From NCBI GenBank assembly GCA_050258755.1, contig JBLMZI010000004.1:124001-188000 (forward strand): a DNA stretch of 64,000 nt. Reading direction: 5' to 3'. A model generated the notes under the pieces. It saw nothing but the letters and a program-made list of their open reading frames with translations. It did not search any database and was not told the DNA's origin. How positions within the stretch are numbered: the first letter of the stretch is position 1; each line of letters starts with the position of its first letter. Source of the stretch: JBLMZI01 sp050258755. GTDB lineage: Bacteria; Bacillota; Syntrophomonadia; Syntrophomonadales; DTU052. The position numbers and the translations under genes are program-made. This document shows, one piece after another, positions 1 to 10,302 of the stretch.

Positions 1-1641
1 CAGAACGTGATGCAGGAACAAATGAACGCGATCGGACAGACGTTTCGGGCCATTGGTCTGAATCATGAAATCCTCCAGACCCATGTTGCGCATGCGGTAA
101 TGGAAGGCGATCCATCACTGCTGCAGCGTGCCGCTAATGGGCAGCTTTGTGAATACGGCAAATGGTACTCCAATTCCAAAGAACAGGCCAAATTGGAACA
201 ATTGCTGCCGGAGTCCGCCAAAGAGATTTTCTTGAAGAAACAGCAGATGAATGCCGCCCACACCGAACTGCACGAGGTGATCATTCAAATTCGGGCTTTT
301 CTGCTGGCCGGGCAGGTTAAGCAGGCCAAACAGCTTTATACCGAGGTCGCGGTTCCGCGTTCCAACCGGTTTGAACAGCGTTGGATCGAATTCAATCAAG
401 TCTACGACCGCGCCATCGAACTGCAGTCGGAACAAAGCAACAGCCGCACCTCGAGCAGCATTACGCTGCTCCTGATGATTGGTCTGGGCATCATTTTGGT
501 TGGCCTGTCCCTGATGGTCTTCAATATTTTCAATATCCTGCGGCCGCTTGCGCAGGCCTTGCATGTCACAAAGCAATTGGCCGCCGGGGCAATTCCACCG
601 GCCTTTGATACCCATCGAGATGACGAAATCGGTCAACTGCTTGCCGGTCTTTCGGCGCTGGCCGTATCCAATGCCGAAATCGCCGATATGGCGGTTCGCC
701 TATCGAACGGCGATCTGACCGCTGATATCCATCCGCGCTCGGAGAACGATGCCCTCGGGCGGGCTTTATCAAATATGCTGCAAAACATCAAAGACGAAAT
801 CACAAGTCTTTCAGAGGCAATTCATGTGTTGAATGCGGCGACGACCGAGATCTCGGCGTCTGCTACACAGTTTGTTTCCAGTGCGGGCGAGACGGCCGCT
901 TCGGTCTCCGAGACCATCGCTATTATGGAAACCGTGAAAGAAGCTTCCCAGATGTCGAGTGTGACGGCCCGGCAGGTCGCCGGCATTGCCACCACGGCGG
1001 TGGAAGTGTCTCAAACCGGTCAGCGGTCGGTGGACCTAACCATCGAAGCGATGCGGGAAATCCGCGAACAAATGAAACAGATCGCGCAGAGCATTGTTCG
1101 CCTGAGTGAACACAACCGCACCATTGGCGAAATCATTACTGCGGTTGAAGAGGTCGCTGAGCAGTCCAACCTGCTGGCCGTAAACGCTTCAATCGAGGCG
1201 GCCAATGCGGGCGAACAGGGGAAAGGCTTCGCGGTGGTGGCGCAGGAAGTCAAGATTCTTGCCGAGCAGTCGAAAGAGGCGACTTCACAGGTTCGCTCCA
1301 TTTTAAACGATGTTCAGAAAGCCACCTCGCTGGCGGTGATGACCACCGATCAAGGGAGCAAGAGCGTGGAAGCCGGCGTGCGGCAGTCCATCGAAGCCGG
1401 GGATTCCATCCGGAAACTGGCCAAGGCCATTTCTGAAGCTGCGGAATCTGTCGATCAAATCGCCTCATCTGCCGAACAGCAGCTTTTCGGGATGGACCAG
1501 ATCGCCCAGGCGATGACGAATATTGAGCATGCCACAGCTTACAACCTCGACAGTTCGCGCAGCCTGGAGGAAGAGGCCCAGAATATCGAAAACATCGGTC
1601 AACGCCTGAAACAGATGGTTGCGCGGCACCAGAAGAATTAA
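1..1641 (+). CDS. Methyl-accepting chemotaxis protein, 5' end cut by window edge
   Basis: Membrane receptor that feeds the CheA kinase encoded next. The reading frame is open to the first base of the window, so the N-terminus (first membrane helix and start of the ligand domain) is missing. What remains is a mostly helical extracytoplasmic segment (about residues 1-145, numbered from the GTG at position 7), one membrane helix (about 151-177, SITLLLMIGLGIILVGLSLM), a HAMP region, and a long MA signalling domain with hairpin tip QSNLLAVNASIEAANAGEQG near residue 390. The helical sensor segment looks like a four-helix-bundle type, which is inference. It lies 53 bp upstream of the CheA gene and is probably in the same operon. 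The signalling domain is certain; the ligand is unknown. Confidence 0.93.
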   Translation, partial: QNVMQEQMNAIGQTFRAIGLNHEILQTHVAHAVMEGDPSLLQRAANGQLCEYGKWYSNSKEQAKLEQLLPESAKEIFLKKQQMNAAHTELHEVIIQIRAFLLAGQVKQAKQLYTEVAVPRSNRFEQRWIEFNQVYDRAIELQSEQSNSRTSSSITLLLMIGLGIILVGLSLMVFNIFNILRPLAQALHVTKQLAAGAIPPAFDTHRDDEIGQLLAGLSALAVSNAEIADMAVRLSNGDLTADIHPRSENDALGRALSNMLQNIKDEITSLSEAIHVLNAATTEISASATQFVSSAGETAASVSETIAIMETVKEASQMSSVTARQVAGIATTAVEVSQTGQRSVDLTIEAMREIREQMKQIAQSIVRLSEHNRTIGEIITAVEEVAEQSNLLAVNASIEAANAGEQGKGFAVVAQEVKILAEQSKEATSQVRSILNDVQKATSLAVMTTDQGSKSVEAGVRQSIEAGDSIRKLAKAISEAAESVDQIASSAEQQLFGMDQIAQAMTNIEHATAYNLDSSRSLEEEAQNIENIGQRLKQMVARHQKN

Positions 1642-1694
1642 CCAGCGGTATACCAGACCCAAAGCGTACCCGAAACCGGGAGGAACGAGTCGGG

Positions 1695-4100
1695 ATGAAT
1701 TATAAAGAAGATGATTTTCTAAAACGACTCCTGGTCATGTTTAAGATTGAAGCGGAAGAACGTGTCCGTGTGATGTCCTCAGCGCTGGTCGAATTGGAAA
1801 ACGCGGAGGTTGATCTTCGCGCGGCCATTTTAGAAACCGTTTTCCGGGAAGCCCACAGTCTGAAAGGGGCTGCCCGGGCTGTTAACGCGCGTGAAATTGA
1901 AATGATCAGCAAAGCGCTGGAAGGCGTTTTTGCCGCATTAAAAAGAAATGATATCCAGGCCACGGCTGCGACCTTTGATGCCCTGCATCAAGGTGTTGAC
2001 GCGATTCAGAAACTGCTGTTGTCCGGACTAACGGAAGAAAACCAGCTTGCTTTGCTGATCGCGGCGCTTGGCAGAATCGAAAAAGGGCCCATAGAAAACA
2101 AACCGATGCTCCCGGAACCGGTAAACGACACCTTGATAAAGTCATTGGAGCCGATTGAGCGATTGCTCGAACTTCCGGAAACTTCACCGCAAACACCGAA
2201 TCGCCAGGAAAGGCGATTGCTTGAGTACAGTGGCGTCCAGGGCCGTGCTGTGCCGGAGGCGTCTGATGACTCCATATCTGCGAGTTTGTCACCATTGCGG
2301 GATCGCAACCTGGTACCGGAGACGATACGGATTTCCACCGCGAAACTGGATGCCCTGCTTCTCCAGGCTGAGGAAATGCTGTCCGCAAAACTGGCGGCCA
2401 ATCAGCGAGTGGCCGACTCAAGAGACGTGTTGGGGCATATTGTCGTCCTGCGACGGGAGATTTCGCGGCTTCAATCCGAGATTCAGGGATTCCGCCAGGG
2501 CATTGAAAATCAGGGCATACAGCTGCAGGACGATGAAATCTCCAGCGTATCACAGATTACGGAACTGGCTGAGTGGTGCCAGAACATGGTCCGCAGCATT
2601 GAATTAGAAGCCCGGAGCATTCAAAAGTCGGAAGAGACTGACCGGCGGGTACTGGGCGGCATGATCGACAACCTGCTGGGGGATATGAAACAGATCCTGA
2701 TGCTGCCGTTCGTGTCGCTGCTCGAGGTATTTCCCAAGATGGTCCGCGATTTAAGCCGCGACCAATCAAAGGAAGTTGACTTGATCCTGCACGGCACTGA
2801 GATCGAAATCGACAAGCGGATTCTGGAACAGCTCAAGGATCCGATGATCCATTTAATCCGTAACTCAATCGACCATGGCATTGAACTGCCTGAACGCAGA
2901 GTCCAGGTGGGCAAGTCGCGCCGGGGAACGATTGTTGTTTCCATTACCCAGATTGACGGCAACAAGGTGGAAATCGTGGTTGCGGATGACGGCCGCGGGA
3001 TCGATATCGAACGCGTCAAGACCGCGGTTCGGAATCAGGGCATTATTCTGCCTAACGAACTGGACCTCTTTAGTGAAAACGAGATTATGCAGATGGTCTT
3101 TCAGTCTGATGTCTCCACCAGTCCGATCATTACTGATTTATCAGGGCGCGGGCTGGGCCTTGCGATTGTGAAAGAGAAGGTTTCCCGGTTGGGCGGTCTG
3201 ATTCAGCTGAGCAGCGATCAATCGCGGGGAACCACATTCCGAATGATTCTTCCGGTAACAATGGCCACTTTCAGAGGGATTTTGATCAAATCCGCCGATC
3301 AGTATTTTGTCATCCCGACCTCTGATATCGATCGGGTGGTCCGGATTCGGGAAGACGAAATCGTCCCAGTCGAGGGAAAAGACACGATCACGCTGGATGA
3401 GCGGACGGTTCCGCTGGTTCGGCTGGCGCACATTCTCGAATTGCCGGAATCGGCGCGAAAAGTTCGGCCGACCAAATACACGACCGTTGTGGTGCTCGGC
3501 GGTGAGGACCGCAAGGTCGGATTTGTGGTCGAAAGGGTGATGAACGAACAGGAAGTCCTGGTGAAGGGTATGGGCCGGCAGTTGATCCGGGTACGCAATG
3601 TTGCCGGCGCGACGGTGCTTGGTTCGGGCCGGGTCGTACCGATCCTGAATGCGTCCGATCTGATGAAATCCGCCACCCGATCCGGCTATTCGGCCGGATA
3701 CTTGGGCTCCGCAGCCTCGATCCCCGAGCAAAACCGCAAGAAAACCATTCTCGTCGCGGAGGACTCCATCACTTCGCGGATGCTGTTAAAGAATATCCTG
3801 GAATCGGCCGGCTTTAATGTAAAAACCGCCGTTGACGGGCTGGATGCCTGGAACCTGATGGAGAGCGAAGCCGTTGACCTGGTTACTTCTGACGTGGAAA
3901 TGCCGCGCATGACCGGTTTTGATTTGACCGGGCGAATTCGAAACGACGAGCGGTTTAAGGATATTCCGGTGGTGCTGGTCACCGGGCTGGCCAAATCCGA
4001 GGATCAGGTCCGCGGTATTGAGGTCGGTGCCGATGCCTATATCGTAAAAAGCAGTTTTGACCAAAGCAACCTGCTGGATGTCATTCAGCGCTTGATTTAA
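1695..4100 (+). CDS. cheA: CheA-type hybrid histidine kinase with C-terminal receiver domain
   Basis: Central kinase of the chemosensory cluster, 801 residues. Order seen: HPt domain with phospho-accepting His54 (HSLKGAAR), a variable linker without a clear P2 domain, a dimerisation region, an HATPase domain (N box HLIRNSIDHGIE near residue 385, G1 box DDGRGID, G2 box GRGLGLAIVKEKV), a CheW-like P5 domain (about 520-650), and a receiver domain (about 684-801) with the acidic pair in AEDS, phospho-Asp in TSDVEMPRMTG near 732 and the conserved Lys in YIVKSS. The CheA-REC fusion is typical of Frz-like and alternative-function chemosensory systems rather than of plain flagellar CheA. A GGAG-type site (GGGAGGAACGAG) precedes the ATG. 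It sits between a receptor gene and the HD-GYP regulator, its likely phosphorylation target. Confidence 0.95.
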   Translation: MNYKEDDFLKRLLVMFKIEAEERVRVMSSALVELENAEVDLRAAILETVFREAHSLKGAARAVNAREIEMISKALEGVFAALKRNDIQATAATFDALHQGVDAIQKLLLSGLTEENQLALLIAALGRIEKGPIENKPMLPEPVNDTLIKSLEPIERLLELPETSPQTPNRQERRLLEYSGVQGRAVPEASDDSISASLSPLRDRNLVPETIRISTAKLDALLLQAEEMLSAKLAANQRVADSRDVLGHIVVLRREISRLQSEIQGFRQGIENQGIQLQDDEISSVSQITELAEWCQNMVRSIELEARSIQKSEETDRRVLGGMIDNLLGDMKQILMLPFVSLLEVFPKMVRDLSRDQSKEVDLILHGTEIEIDKRILEQLKDPMIHLIRNSIDHGIELPERRVQVGKSRRGTIVVSITQIDGNKVEIVVADDGRGIDIERVKTAVRNQGIILPNELDLFSENEIMQMVFQSDVSTSPIITDLSGRGLGLAIVKEKVSRLGGLIQLSSDQSRGTTFRMILPVTMATFRGILIKSADQYFVIPTSDIDRVVRIREDEIVPVEGKDTITLDERTVPLVRLAHILELPESARKVRPTKYTTVVVLGGEDRKVGFVVERVMNEQEVLVKGMGRQLIRVRNVAGATVLGSGRVVPILNASDLMKSATRSGYSAGYLGSAASIPEQNRKKTILVAEDSITSRMLLKNILESAGFNVKTAVDGLDAWNLMESEAVDLVTSDVEMPRMTGFDLTGRIRNDERFKDIPVVLVTGLAKSEDQVRGIEVGADAYIVKSSFDQSNLLDVIQRLI

Positions 4101-4140
4101 AGGCTGCACGCTTATACAGAGAAGGTGGAGGAGACGCACA

Positions 4141-5400
4141 ATGGATCACAGCAATTATTTGAATCATGAGTCCATCGAGATCCTGGTCGTGGAAGACAGC
4201 ATCACACAGTCTGAACAACTGCGTTACATTCTGGAACGGCAGGGATTTGTCGTTTCCGTTGTCACCAGCGGCGACGAAGCGCTCGAATTCATGGAGGCCA
4301 GGGTTCCGACGATTGTCATCACCGACATTATCATGCCCGGAATGGATGGGTACGCGCTTTGCCGCAGAATCCGTGAGGACGAGCGCTTAAAGGACGTGCC
4401 GGTGGTGCTGCTGACTTCGCTGTCCGATCCGGAAGACGTGATCCGCGGACTGGAATCGCGCGCCAATCATTTTATGACCAAGCCCTATGAGGAGTCATTT
4501 CTGATGTCGCGGCTGCGCTCTATTCTGATCAATGAAAACCTGCGTGCCCATACAGCCAGCGAAAATACTTACGAAGTGTTCTTTGCCGGAAAACGGTATC
4601 GGCTGGAATGGACCATGGACAGGAGGCAAATACTTGATTTTCTGCTTTCAACCTATGAAAACGCGGTGCAGAAAAACCTGGAACTGATCAAGACCCGGGA
4701 TGAGTTTAAATCCCTGAACGAACAGCTGGAAATTGCGGTTCAGGAAAGAACCGCAGCCCTGGTCGGCGAGATTGAGGAACGGAAGCGTGCGGAAAAGGAA
4801 TTGAAGCTCGCGTTTGAAAACTCCCGCCGAACGCTTGAGGGAACCGTTATGGCCCTGGCAACGCTGGCGGAAAAACGCGATCCGTATACCGCGGGCCACC
4901 AGCAGCGCGTCGCCAAGCTCGCCGCGGATATCGCACGGAGGATGGGGCTTTCCGACCGGATCGTCGAAAGCGTCCGGGTTGCCGGCATTCTCCATGATAT
5001 CGGCAAAATCTATGTTCCGCCGGATATTCTGAACAAACCGGGACGGCTAAGCGATATTGAAATGATTCTGATCCGGACCCACACCCAGGTCGGGGCCGAT
5101 ATTGTGAAGATGATTCCTTTTGAATGGCCGGTGGCGGAAATTATGATTCAACACCATGAAAAACTTGATGGTTCCGGCTATCCCTTCGGCCTTTCAGGCA
5201 GTGAAATCCTGCTCGAAGCCCGGATTCTTTCAGTAGCCGACGTGGTGGAAGCGATGGCGTCCCACCGCCCTTATCGCCCAGCGCTCGGGATTGACAAAGC
5301 CCTTGAGGAAATATCGATCAATCGGGGTGTATTTTACGATGCGCAGGTGGTAGACGCCTGCTTGGCGCTTTTTAAGGATGAAAATTATCAGTTTGAATAA
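4141..5400 (+). CDS. Response regulator with HD-GYP domain (predicted c-di-GMP phosphodiesterase)
   Basis: Output protein of the cluster, 419 residues. An N-terminal receiver domain (about 10-130) has the VVEDS acidic pair, phospho-Asp in VITDIIMPGMDG and the Lys in FMTKPYEE. A long coiled coil (about 175-230) joins it to an HD-GYP domain (about 235-410). The metal-binding HD is in ILHDIGKIYVPPDIL near 283, and the signature is HHEKLDGSGYPFGL. In RpfG-type proteins this domain hydrolyses cyclic di-GMP, so CheA signalling here probably ends in a change of c-di-GMP level rather than in a CheY-flagellar switch; that is inference. It starts 40 bp after cheA with a GGTGGAGG site. No separate CheY, CheB, CheR or CheW gene is present in the window; they may lie upstream of base 1. 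Confidence 0.94.
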   Translation: MDHSNYLNHESIEILVVEDSITQSEQLRYILERQGFVVSVVTSGDEALEFMEARVPTIVITDIIMPGMDGYALCRRIREDERLKDVPVVLLTSLSDPEDVIRGLESRANHFMTKPYEESFLMSRLRSILINENLRAHTASENTYEVFFAGKRYRLEWTMDRRQILDFLLSTYENAVQKNLELIKTRDEFKSLNEQLEIAVQERTAALVGEIEERKRAEKELKLAFENSRRTLEGTVMALATLAEKRDPYTAGHQQRVAKLAADIARRMGLSDRIVESVRVAGILHDIGKIYVPPDILNKPGRLSDIEMILIRTHTQVGADIVKMIPFEWPVAEIMIQHHEKLDGSGYPFGLSGSEILLEARILSVADVVEAMASHRPYRPALGIDKALEEISINRGVFYDAQVVDACLALFKDENYQFE

Positions 5401-5432
5401 ATGCCACAGGGAAAGGGGCTAGAGAGCAGACG

Positions 5433-7457
5433 ATGAATGTCAACCGAATCGGGGTCAAGCTGTCCGTATTTTTTATTTGTGTCTTCATCTGCGCGCTGGT
5501 GTTTGCGGTGTGGTATTCCTATGAGCGCGAAAAAGAAGTTGTGGTTCAGGAGTATCTGGATCTCGCACAAAACCATGTCGTTCAGCAGAATCAGGTCGTC
5601 GATCTCTTTCTTACCGGGATCGACGAATCGATGGTCGCCTTTACCAGCGAGCGGTCGGCTCCTCGATTGTCGGCGCGGACGGCCGCGGGAAAGAAATCAA
5701 TTCAATCCGATCTCAGCAAACTGATCAGCGCGCACCAGGATGTGCGCCGGGCATCGATCGGAACGATTGCCGGAACCATCGTGGAAGGCACCGTTCACCA
5801 GGAACCGTACAACTATGAATTTAGAAAAGATCTCTGGTTTACCGAGGCGATGCGAACCCCGAATCGGACCGTCTGGGGTGACCCATATAAGGATTTTAAT
5901 ACTGGCGAAATCATCATAACGGCATCGCGCGCCATTATGGGCAAAGATGAACCGGTCGCGGTTCTTCGGTTGGACATTTCAATGACCAGACTGCCGCAGC
6001 TTTTGACGCCGACCATGGGCGCTGTAAAAGCGGAAACCAGCGCTCAATCGTTCGTGGTTGACAGCACAGGATTTATCCTGGCCCATCCGGACAATACCAA
6101 GTTGGGTTTGAATATTGACCAAATGAATCTGACCGTGGGACCGACGGCTGGGTTTATTGGCACATCCAGACAGAAAGCTTCAGATATCATTGAAGTTCAA
6201 CGCAGCGGTAAGCCCGGGTATCTCATTTACGTGACCAATGAAAAGGTGAATTGGCGGGTTTGCTCCGTCATTACCGAGGCGGAAATCGTAAACTGGATGG
6301 ACGGGTTCGATGAGGTGATCGGTTTTGTCATCGTTCTAGCCACGATCATGATGGTCCTGATGGTAGCGGTCATGCGAGCCATTGTCAACAAACCGGTCCG
6401 CGACATGGTCGCCATGATGCGGCGGGTTGAAACCGGCGATCTGACGACGCGCTTCAGGGTATACAGTTCGGACGAACTCGGGGTTATGAGTATCAGCCTG
6501 AATTCGTTGATCAGCAGTTTTGCCCAATTGACCGAGAAGATCATTGATTCAGTCGCAATTCTGGTTGAACTTTCGGAAAACCTTGCGGCGGTCGCTGAAC
6601 AGACCTCGGGATCGACCCAGGAAGTTTCCGATTTCATGAAAACCATTGCGCGCGGCGCCGCCGAGCAGGCTTCTGAAGCAGCCCACGGCGTGAATCTGGT
6701 CAATCTGCTGTCTGACCGGATTGGCGAAGCGGTGCAAAGTTCCCAGTTGATGCGGAATCTGTCCACCGCTGTGGACCGGCTCAGCGCTGAAGGCCTCGAA
6801 GCCGTGCGCATGCTGAAAGCAAAATCGCGCCAGAATGTTTTCAATGTTGCCAAGGTCGGCGAAAAAATCTACGGACTTGATGATAAATCGACCACCATCG
6901 GTCAGATTGTCGAAACGATTGCAGACATCGCAGAACAAACCAACGTACTGGCGTTGAATGCCAGCATAGAAGCCGCCAAAGCCGGCGAATCAGGCCGCGG
7001 CTTTTCTGTGGTCGCGGAGGAAATCCGCAACCTGGCCGAACAGACCTCGCAGGCGGCGGATGAAGTGAACTCGCTCATTAGCAGCATTCAGTCTGAAGCC
7101 CATAAAGCGGTATCGGCGGTCGAGATCACGAAAGGCATCGTCGGCGAACAGGACAAGGCGATTGAAAGCGCGGAAATGACGTTCAACAATATCGCGAGCG
7201 CGCTGAGAAACATCGTGGCTCAGATTCAATCTGCTTCCGCAGCCTTGATCGAAATGAACAAGAGCAAGAACGAAATCGTACTGGCCATCAATAACATTTC
7301 CGCGGTCTCCGAAAAAACCGCAACTTCTTCGGCGGCCGCCAGTTTTTCGACCAACAATATTGCTGATGCAGTGGCTGAGATCGCTAACAGCACCACGAAT
7401 TTGAACCAGATTGCGGTAGAACTCAGGGTTGGTGTTGCAGAGATAAAGATAAAGTAG
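5433..7457 (+). CDS. Methyl-accepting chemotaxis protein with dCache-type sensor
   Basis: Transmembrane receptor of 674 residues. It has a first membrane helix (about 9-30), a large extracytoplasmic domain (about 35-285) with the pattern of a double Cache domain (WGDPYKDFNTGEIIITASRA, then SFVVDSTGFILAHPDN), a second helix (about 291-315), HAMP, and an MA signalling domain with tip EQTNVLALNASIEAAKAGES near residue 505. dCache domains bind small molecules such as amino acids or carboxylates; the ligand here cannot be told. It starts 32 bp after the HD-GYP gene and is followed after 44 bp by a tandem receptor, so it probably belongs to the same transcription unit. Length and layout are normal for the family. 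Confidence 0.94.
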   Translation: MNVNRIGVKLSVFFICVFICALVFAVWYSYEREKEVVVQEYLDLAQNHVVQQNQVVDLFLTGIDESMVAFTSERSAPRLSARTAAGKKSIQSDLSKLISAHQDVRRASIGTIAGTIVEGTVHQEPYNYEFRKDLWFTEAMRTPNRTVWGDPYKDFNTGEIIITASRAIMGKDEPVAVLRLDISMTRLPQLLTPTMGAVKAETSAQSFVVDSTGFILAHPDNTKLGLNIDQMNLTVGPTAGFIGTSRQKASDIIEVQRSGKPGYLIYVTNEKVNWRVCSVITEAEIVNWMDGFDEVIGFVIVLATIMMVLMVAVMRAIVNKPVRDMVAMMRRVETGDLTTRFRVYSSDELGVMSISLNSLISSFAQLTEKIIDSVAILVELSENLAAVAEQTSGSTQEVSDFMKTIARGAAEQASEAAHGVNLVNLLSDRIGEAVQSSQLMRNLSTAVDRLSAEGLEAVRMLKAKSRQNVFNVAKVGEKIYGLDDKSTTIGQIVETIADIAEQTNVLALNASIEAAKAGESGRGFSVVAEEIRNLAEQTSQAADEVNSLISSIQSEAHKAVSAVEITKGIVGEQDKAIESAEMTFNNIASALRNIVAQIQSASAALIEMNKSKNEIVLAINNISAVSEKTATSSAAASFSTNNIADAVAEIANSTTNLNQIAVELRVGVAEIKIK

Positions 7458-7501
7458 TCTATGGCAGAGAGTGAACAAGCGCAAAGGAGGATCAGCATCT
7501 G

Positions 7502-10141
7502 ATGAAAAAGCAATCGAATCACAAGTCCGCCTTTGGTTGGCAGTACGCAGCCTTCCTTGTCGTGTCAGGATCTTTGATGAGTTCCCTTGCCGGTGCAACC
7601 TTTTGTCTGGTGGCAGGCGTTGACCGGGCTTTCATTCTTCGGGTTATTCTGGTTACCATGGCCGGTGGTGCCCTGGTTACCGCACTGGCCGTGACCCGAA
7701 ACATGAAACGGTTCCACCAGCCCATCGCGGTAATGCTTGAGTACGTTGAAGCTATTTCCCAGGGGGATTTGAACCAGACCCTGACCCGGTATAAATTTGG
7801 GCTGATTGATGCCATGAAGGACAGCTTCGAGCAGATGGGCCGCGCCGTGCGGCAGATGATTCTCCGGGTGATCAAAACCACCGATGCCATCGAAGCGATC
7901 AAGGAGTCAGCGGCCACGCTGGGTACAGAAGCGGAAATCAATGCCCGCCGTTTTCAGGAAATGGCCGAAATGATCGACCAGATCCATGCCCTGAGCAACC
8001 GACAGTCAGCCGCAAGTACGGACATTCTGAACCAGGTGGAAGCGATTTCGGATGCGACCCTGGAAATTGATACATTAACAACGGCAGTCCTGGAATCGAT
8101 TGATACTGCCCAAAACGGGCCGGTTCAGGCCGGTGTGGCCGAGGTCGAGAAGCAGCAGGTGACCATGGTTTCGAGCCGGGCAGCCATCGACCAAATGAAA
8201 TCCCGGGTGGATGAGTTAAGCCACCGGGCAGAGCAGATCGGTCAATCCATGGAAGTCATCAGTGAAATTGCCGGACAGACCAACCTTCTAGCCTTGAACG
8301 CATCGATTGAAGCCGCTCGAACCGGAGAGCAGGGCAGGGGATTCCAGGTTGTTTCCCAGGAAGTCAGAAAGCTGGCGGAACAGGCAGCTCAGGCGGCCCA
8401 GGAAATCGGCCAGCTGATTACCGAAATCCGCTGGAGTGTCGATCAGGTGAAAACCGAAACCGAAATTGCCCGCCAGGCGGCCTACAGCCAGGAAGAAGCG
8501 GCCCGCAGCAACCAGACTGTGGTGACCGATGTCGCCAAATCATTGATCGTGATCCGGGAAAAAATGAGCCTGGTGACTGAAACGGTTCATGATATGGAAC
8601 AGTTGATGCAGCCGATTCATTCTTCAGTGCTTGAAATCGCCGGGACGACCGGCCGGATGACGGGTGACAGCGAGCAGATTCTGGTTAACGTATCCGGGCA
8701 GTCCGGATCGATGGGACGTCTCGATTCGATCGCGCGGCAATTCGGATCCCTGGTGGACAGCCTTCGGCAGATCAGCCAGCGGTTTACCGTGAATGCCAAC
8801 GACGCTGAATTAAACGCGCCATTTAGAGCGACCGAGGACGATTCGATCATGGGATCGATTACCCGCAGTTATATGACCCAGACCATCCGAATGGTGATAA
8901 TTATTGCGGCAGTCACTTTCGGGCCGGCCGCAGCCTGGGCCGGCGAAAAACTAATCCTACCTGGCGGCGGGGTAAACTGGAGCGGCCTTGGTCTCGGGTC
9001 TCTCTGTATGGCGACCGGCGCGGGGCTGATCGGCCTGATACTGGTCAGCAATAATATACGGATCATTTTCCGACCGGCTGCCTTGCTGATGCGGTATAAC
9101 CACCGGGTTGCCGCAGGCGATCTCACCGCAGCCGTTCCCGGGGATGCCAACCTTGGCCGGCTAAAAGGATTGGATACCGTGTTTAACAGCATGCTGAGCG
9201 GTTTGCTTGACGTGGCAGCCAAGATGGGGGAAATCGGAGCGGAAATCACTTCGGCGTCCGGAGAAGCAGCGGATCTTACTGGAATTATTGCCGGTAATTC
9301 AATGCTGATCGGTGAAAAGGCACAGGTCATTTCCTCCGATGCGTCCAAGCAAAACGATGATGTTAAACAGGTGCTTTCCCGGATTCACGAAATGTCCGGC
9401 TTGGTCGACAACATCACCGCGAATGTGGTGGATGTGAACGGGCAAACCGGGGTCATGCGCAAAACGGTGGGGGAAGCCCTGGATACGGCAGCTTTTCAGC
9501 GCGAAAAGGCAAAAGAAAACATTCGCGCGATTGCCAGAGTCACGGAAGCCATTGCAGGCCTGGAAGAAAAATCACAGGCGATCGGACAGATCGTGAAAGT
9601 GATTGATGACATTGCCAGCCAGACCAATCTATTGGCCTTAAATGCCGCGATCGAGGCAGCCCGGGCCGGTGAGGAAGGACGCGGCTTTGCGGTGGTTGCG
9701 GAGGAAGTCCGCCGCCTGGCAGAGGGCACTTCGGAGACGGCTTTAAAGATCTTTGAACTGATTGGCGAAATACAGAATGGAACCCGTCAGGTCGTTGATG
9801 AAATGGACAGCGTAAAAACCGGTCTTGAGGAACAGGGCCAGTCGGTCATCAACAGTGAACAGATTTTAAAGGAAATCAGCGACCATGTGCTTCCGGTCAG
9901 TCAGGGAACCGAACGCATTGCTGATTACACAGCCCGGATAACCTCTAACCGGGAGAAGATTGTTGCCCAGGGGCAGCAGGTTTCCCAGTCGGCTCGTGAT
10001 ACCGCCGAAATTACGGGAAAGGTCATGGCCATCAGCGGCGAACAGGAACTCGTTATCAATGACATGAAAGAAACCATAAAAGATTTTGGTGCGAAAGCAG
10101 AAGATCTAAAGAAGGAAATATCAACCTTTCAGGTGAAATAA
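7502..10141 (+). CDS. Tandem (double-module) methyl-accepting chemotaxis protein, copy 1
   Basis: An 879-residue receptor holding two complete membrane plus signalling modules. Module 1 has two membrane helices (about 14-60) joined by a very short loop, a HAMP-like segment ending VEAISQGDLNQTL, and an MA domain with tip QTNLLALNASIEAARTGEQG near residue 260. Module 2 repeats this: two helices (about 460-515), a HAMP-like segment, and an MA domain with tip QTNLLALNAAIEAARAGEEG near residue 710. Both signalling domains are predicted cytoplasmic, with four membrane passes in all. There is no sizeable extracytoplasmic sensor, so any stimulus probably acts at the membrane or inside the cell. An AAAGGAGG site lies about 11 bases before the ATG. 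The next gene has the same layout, so internal duplication probably preceded gene duplication. Confidence 0.93.
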   Translation: MKKQSNHKSAFGWQYAAFLVVSGSLMSSLAGATFCLVAGVDRAFILRVILVTMAGGALVTALAVTRNMKRFHQPIAVMLEYVEAISQGDLNQTLTRYKFGLIDAMKDSFEQMGRAVRQMILRVIKTTDAIEAIKESAATLGTEAEINARRFQEMAEMIDQIHALSNRQSAASTDILNQVEAISDATLEIDTLTTAVLESIDTAQNGPVQAGVAEVEKQQVTMVSSRAAIDQMKSRVDELSHRAEQIGQSMEVISEIAGQTNLLALNASIEAARTGEQGRGFQVVSQEVRKLAEQAAQAAQEIGQLITEIRWSVDQVKTETEIARQAAYSQEEAARSNQTVVTDVAKSLIVIREKMSLVTETVHDMEQLMQPIHSSVLEIAGTTGRMTGDSEQILVNVSGQSGSMGRLDSIARQFGSLVDSLRQISQRFTVNANDAELNAPFRATEDDSIMGSITRSYMTQTIRMVIIIAAVTFGPAAAWAGEKLILPGGGVNWSGLGLGSLCMATGAGLIGLILVSNNIRIIFRPAALLMRYNHRVAAGDLTAAVPGDANLGRLKGLDTVFNSMLSGLLDVAAKMGEIGAEITSASGEAADLTGIIAGNSMLIGEKAQVISSDASKQNDDVKQVLSRIHEMSGLVDNITANVVDVNGQTGVMRKTVGEALDTAAFQREKAKENIRAIARVTEAIAGLEEKSQAIGQIVKVIDDIASQTNLLALNAAIEAARAGEEGRGFAVVAEEVRRLAEGTSETALKIFELIGEIQNGTRQVVDEMDSVKTGLEEQGQSVINSEQILKEISDHVLPVSQGTERIADYTARITSNREKIVAQGQQVSQSARDTAEITGKVMAISGEQELVINDMKETIKDFGAKAEDLKKEISTFQVK

Positions 10142-10302
10142 CGATAATAATGTAGAATATTTATTTGACGAAATCGATGGGGTGACGTGTGGGATGAAAT
10201 GAAAGGGGGACAACCCGGTTATTAGGATGCTGAGGGATTACGACATATAGAAAAAACGCTGTATTGAATAAGGATATTGGAGATGGGGGGCGGTTCGCTG
10301 AC